NCBI RefSeq assembly: GCF_000686845.1
Contig: NZ_JMLS01000012.1
Coordinates: 186,001 to 250,000 of the forward strand
Direction of reading: 5' to 3'
DNA length: 64,000 bases
From: Paenibacillus sp. UNC451MF
Lineage (GTDB): Bacteria; Bacillota; Bacilli; Paenibacillales; NBRC-103111
Position numbers and translations under genes: made by a program. Numbering within the stretch: position 1 is the stretch's first letter; each line of letters opens with the position of its first letter. A model generated the notes under the pieces. It made no database searches. It saw only the letters and a list, made by a program, of their open reading frames with translations, and was not told where the DNA came from. Below, piece by piece: positions 64,000-64,000 of this stretch.

Positions 64000-64000
64000 A

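Overview
The window reads as chromosome from a low-to-moderate GC, spore-forming Firmicute of the Paenibacillus type. The reasons are strong AGGAGG-like ribosome sites with frequent TTG and GTG starts, sigma-A promoters, an alaS T-box leader, YesM/YesN-type sugar-responsive two-component genes, many solute-binding lipoproteins, and a gene order close to the Bacillus subtilis cymR-yrvO ... yrrI-alaS-yrzL-yrrK-yrzB-yrrL-yrrN-yrrO block. No tRNA, rRNA, insertion sequence, prophage or CRISPR array was seen.

Layout. 1-3656: end of a carbohydrate-active enzyme and two tandem sugar-binding lipoproteins. 3726-6694: rarA and a CNNM/CBS membrane protein. 6767-10484: mnmA divergent from cymR and a cysteine desulfurase, then a PRC-barrel protein and a zinc-ribbon protein. 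10725-21475: housekeeping block with AI-2E-type permease, ArsB/NhaD-like transporter, T-box, alaS, ireB, ruvX, two DUF1292 proteins, mltG and two U32 proteins of the TrhP type. 21760-30956: chemoreceptor, class B PBP, orphan histidine kinase, Tat-type phosphoesterase, DoxX protein and a DUF2157/GDYXXLXY membrane pair. 31059-31220 is a 53-residue secreted peptide behind four phased TTCAG repeats.

31310-37819: a MarR-controlled drug-efflux operon (short adaptor, 14-TM MFS pump, second adaptor lipoprotein, large secreted protein) with a second, divergent marR. 37933-45135: lipL, an esterase and the pyruvate dehydrogenase operon pdhABCD, which is interrupted by about 530 bases of strongly folded non-coding DNA. 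45308-51777: sugar-binding lipoprotein, YesM kinase, YesN regulator and a sugar:cation symporter. 51881-56838: a TetR-controlled adaptor, an ABC-2 permease and a second copy of the large secreted protein. 56899-63056: IclR regulator, Pot-type ABC importer and M20 peptidase. 63122-64000: small membrane protein and an edge gene.

Most interesting: (1) a family of about 590-residue secreted proteins with three internal beta-type repeats, each last in an efflux/adaptor operon at two unlinked loci, one of which has an ABC-2 permease but no ATPase; (2) a repeated non-coding element with conserved core and covarying stems at 11948-12065 and 41904-42026, plus a larger nested hairpin at 42126-42361; (3) GC-rich patches full of perfect short hairpins inside two protein genes (rarA and the M20 peptidase); (4) phased operator arrays before the secreted peptide, tetR and the iclR-controlled importer.
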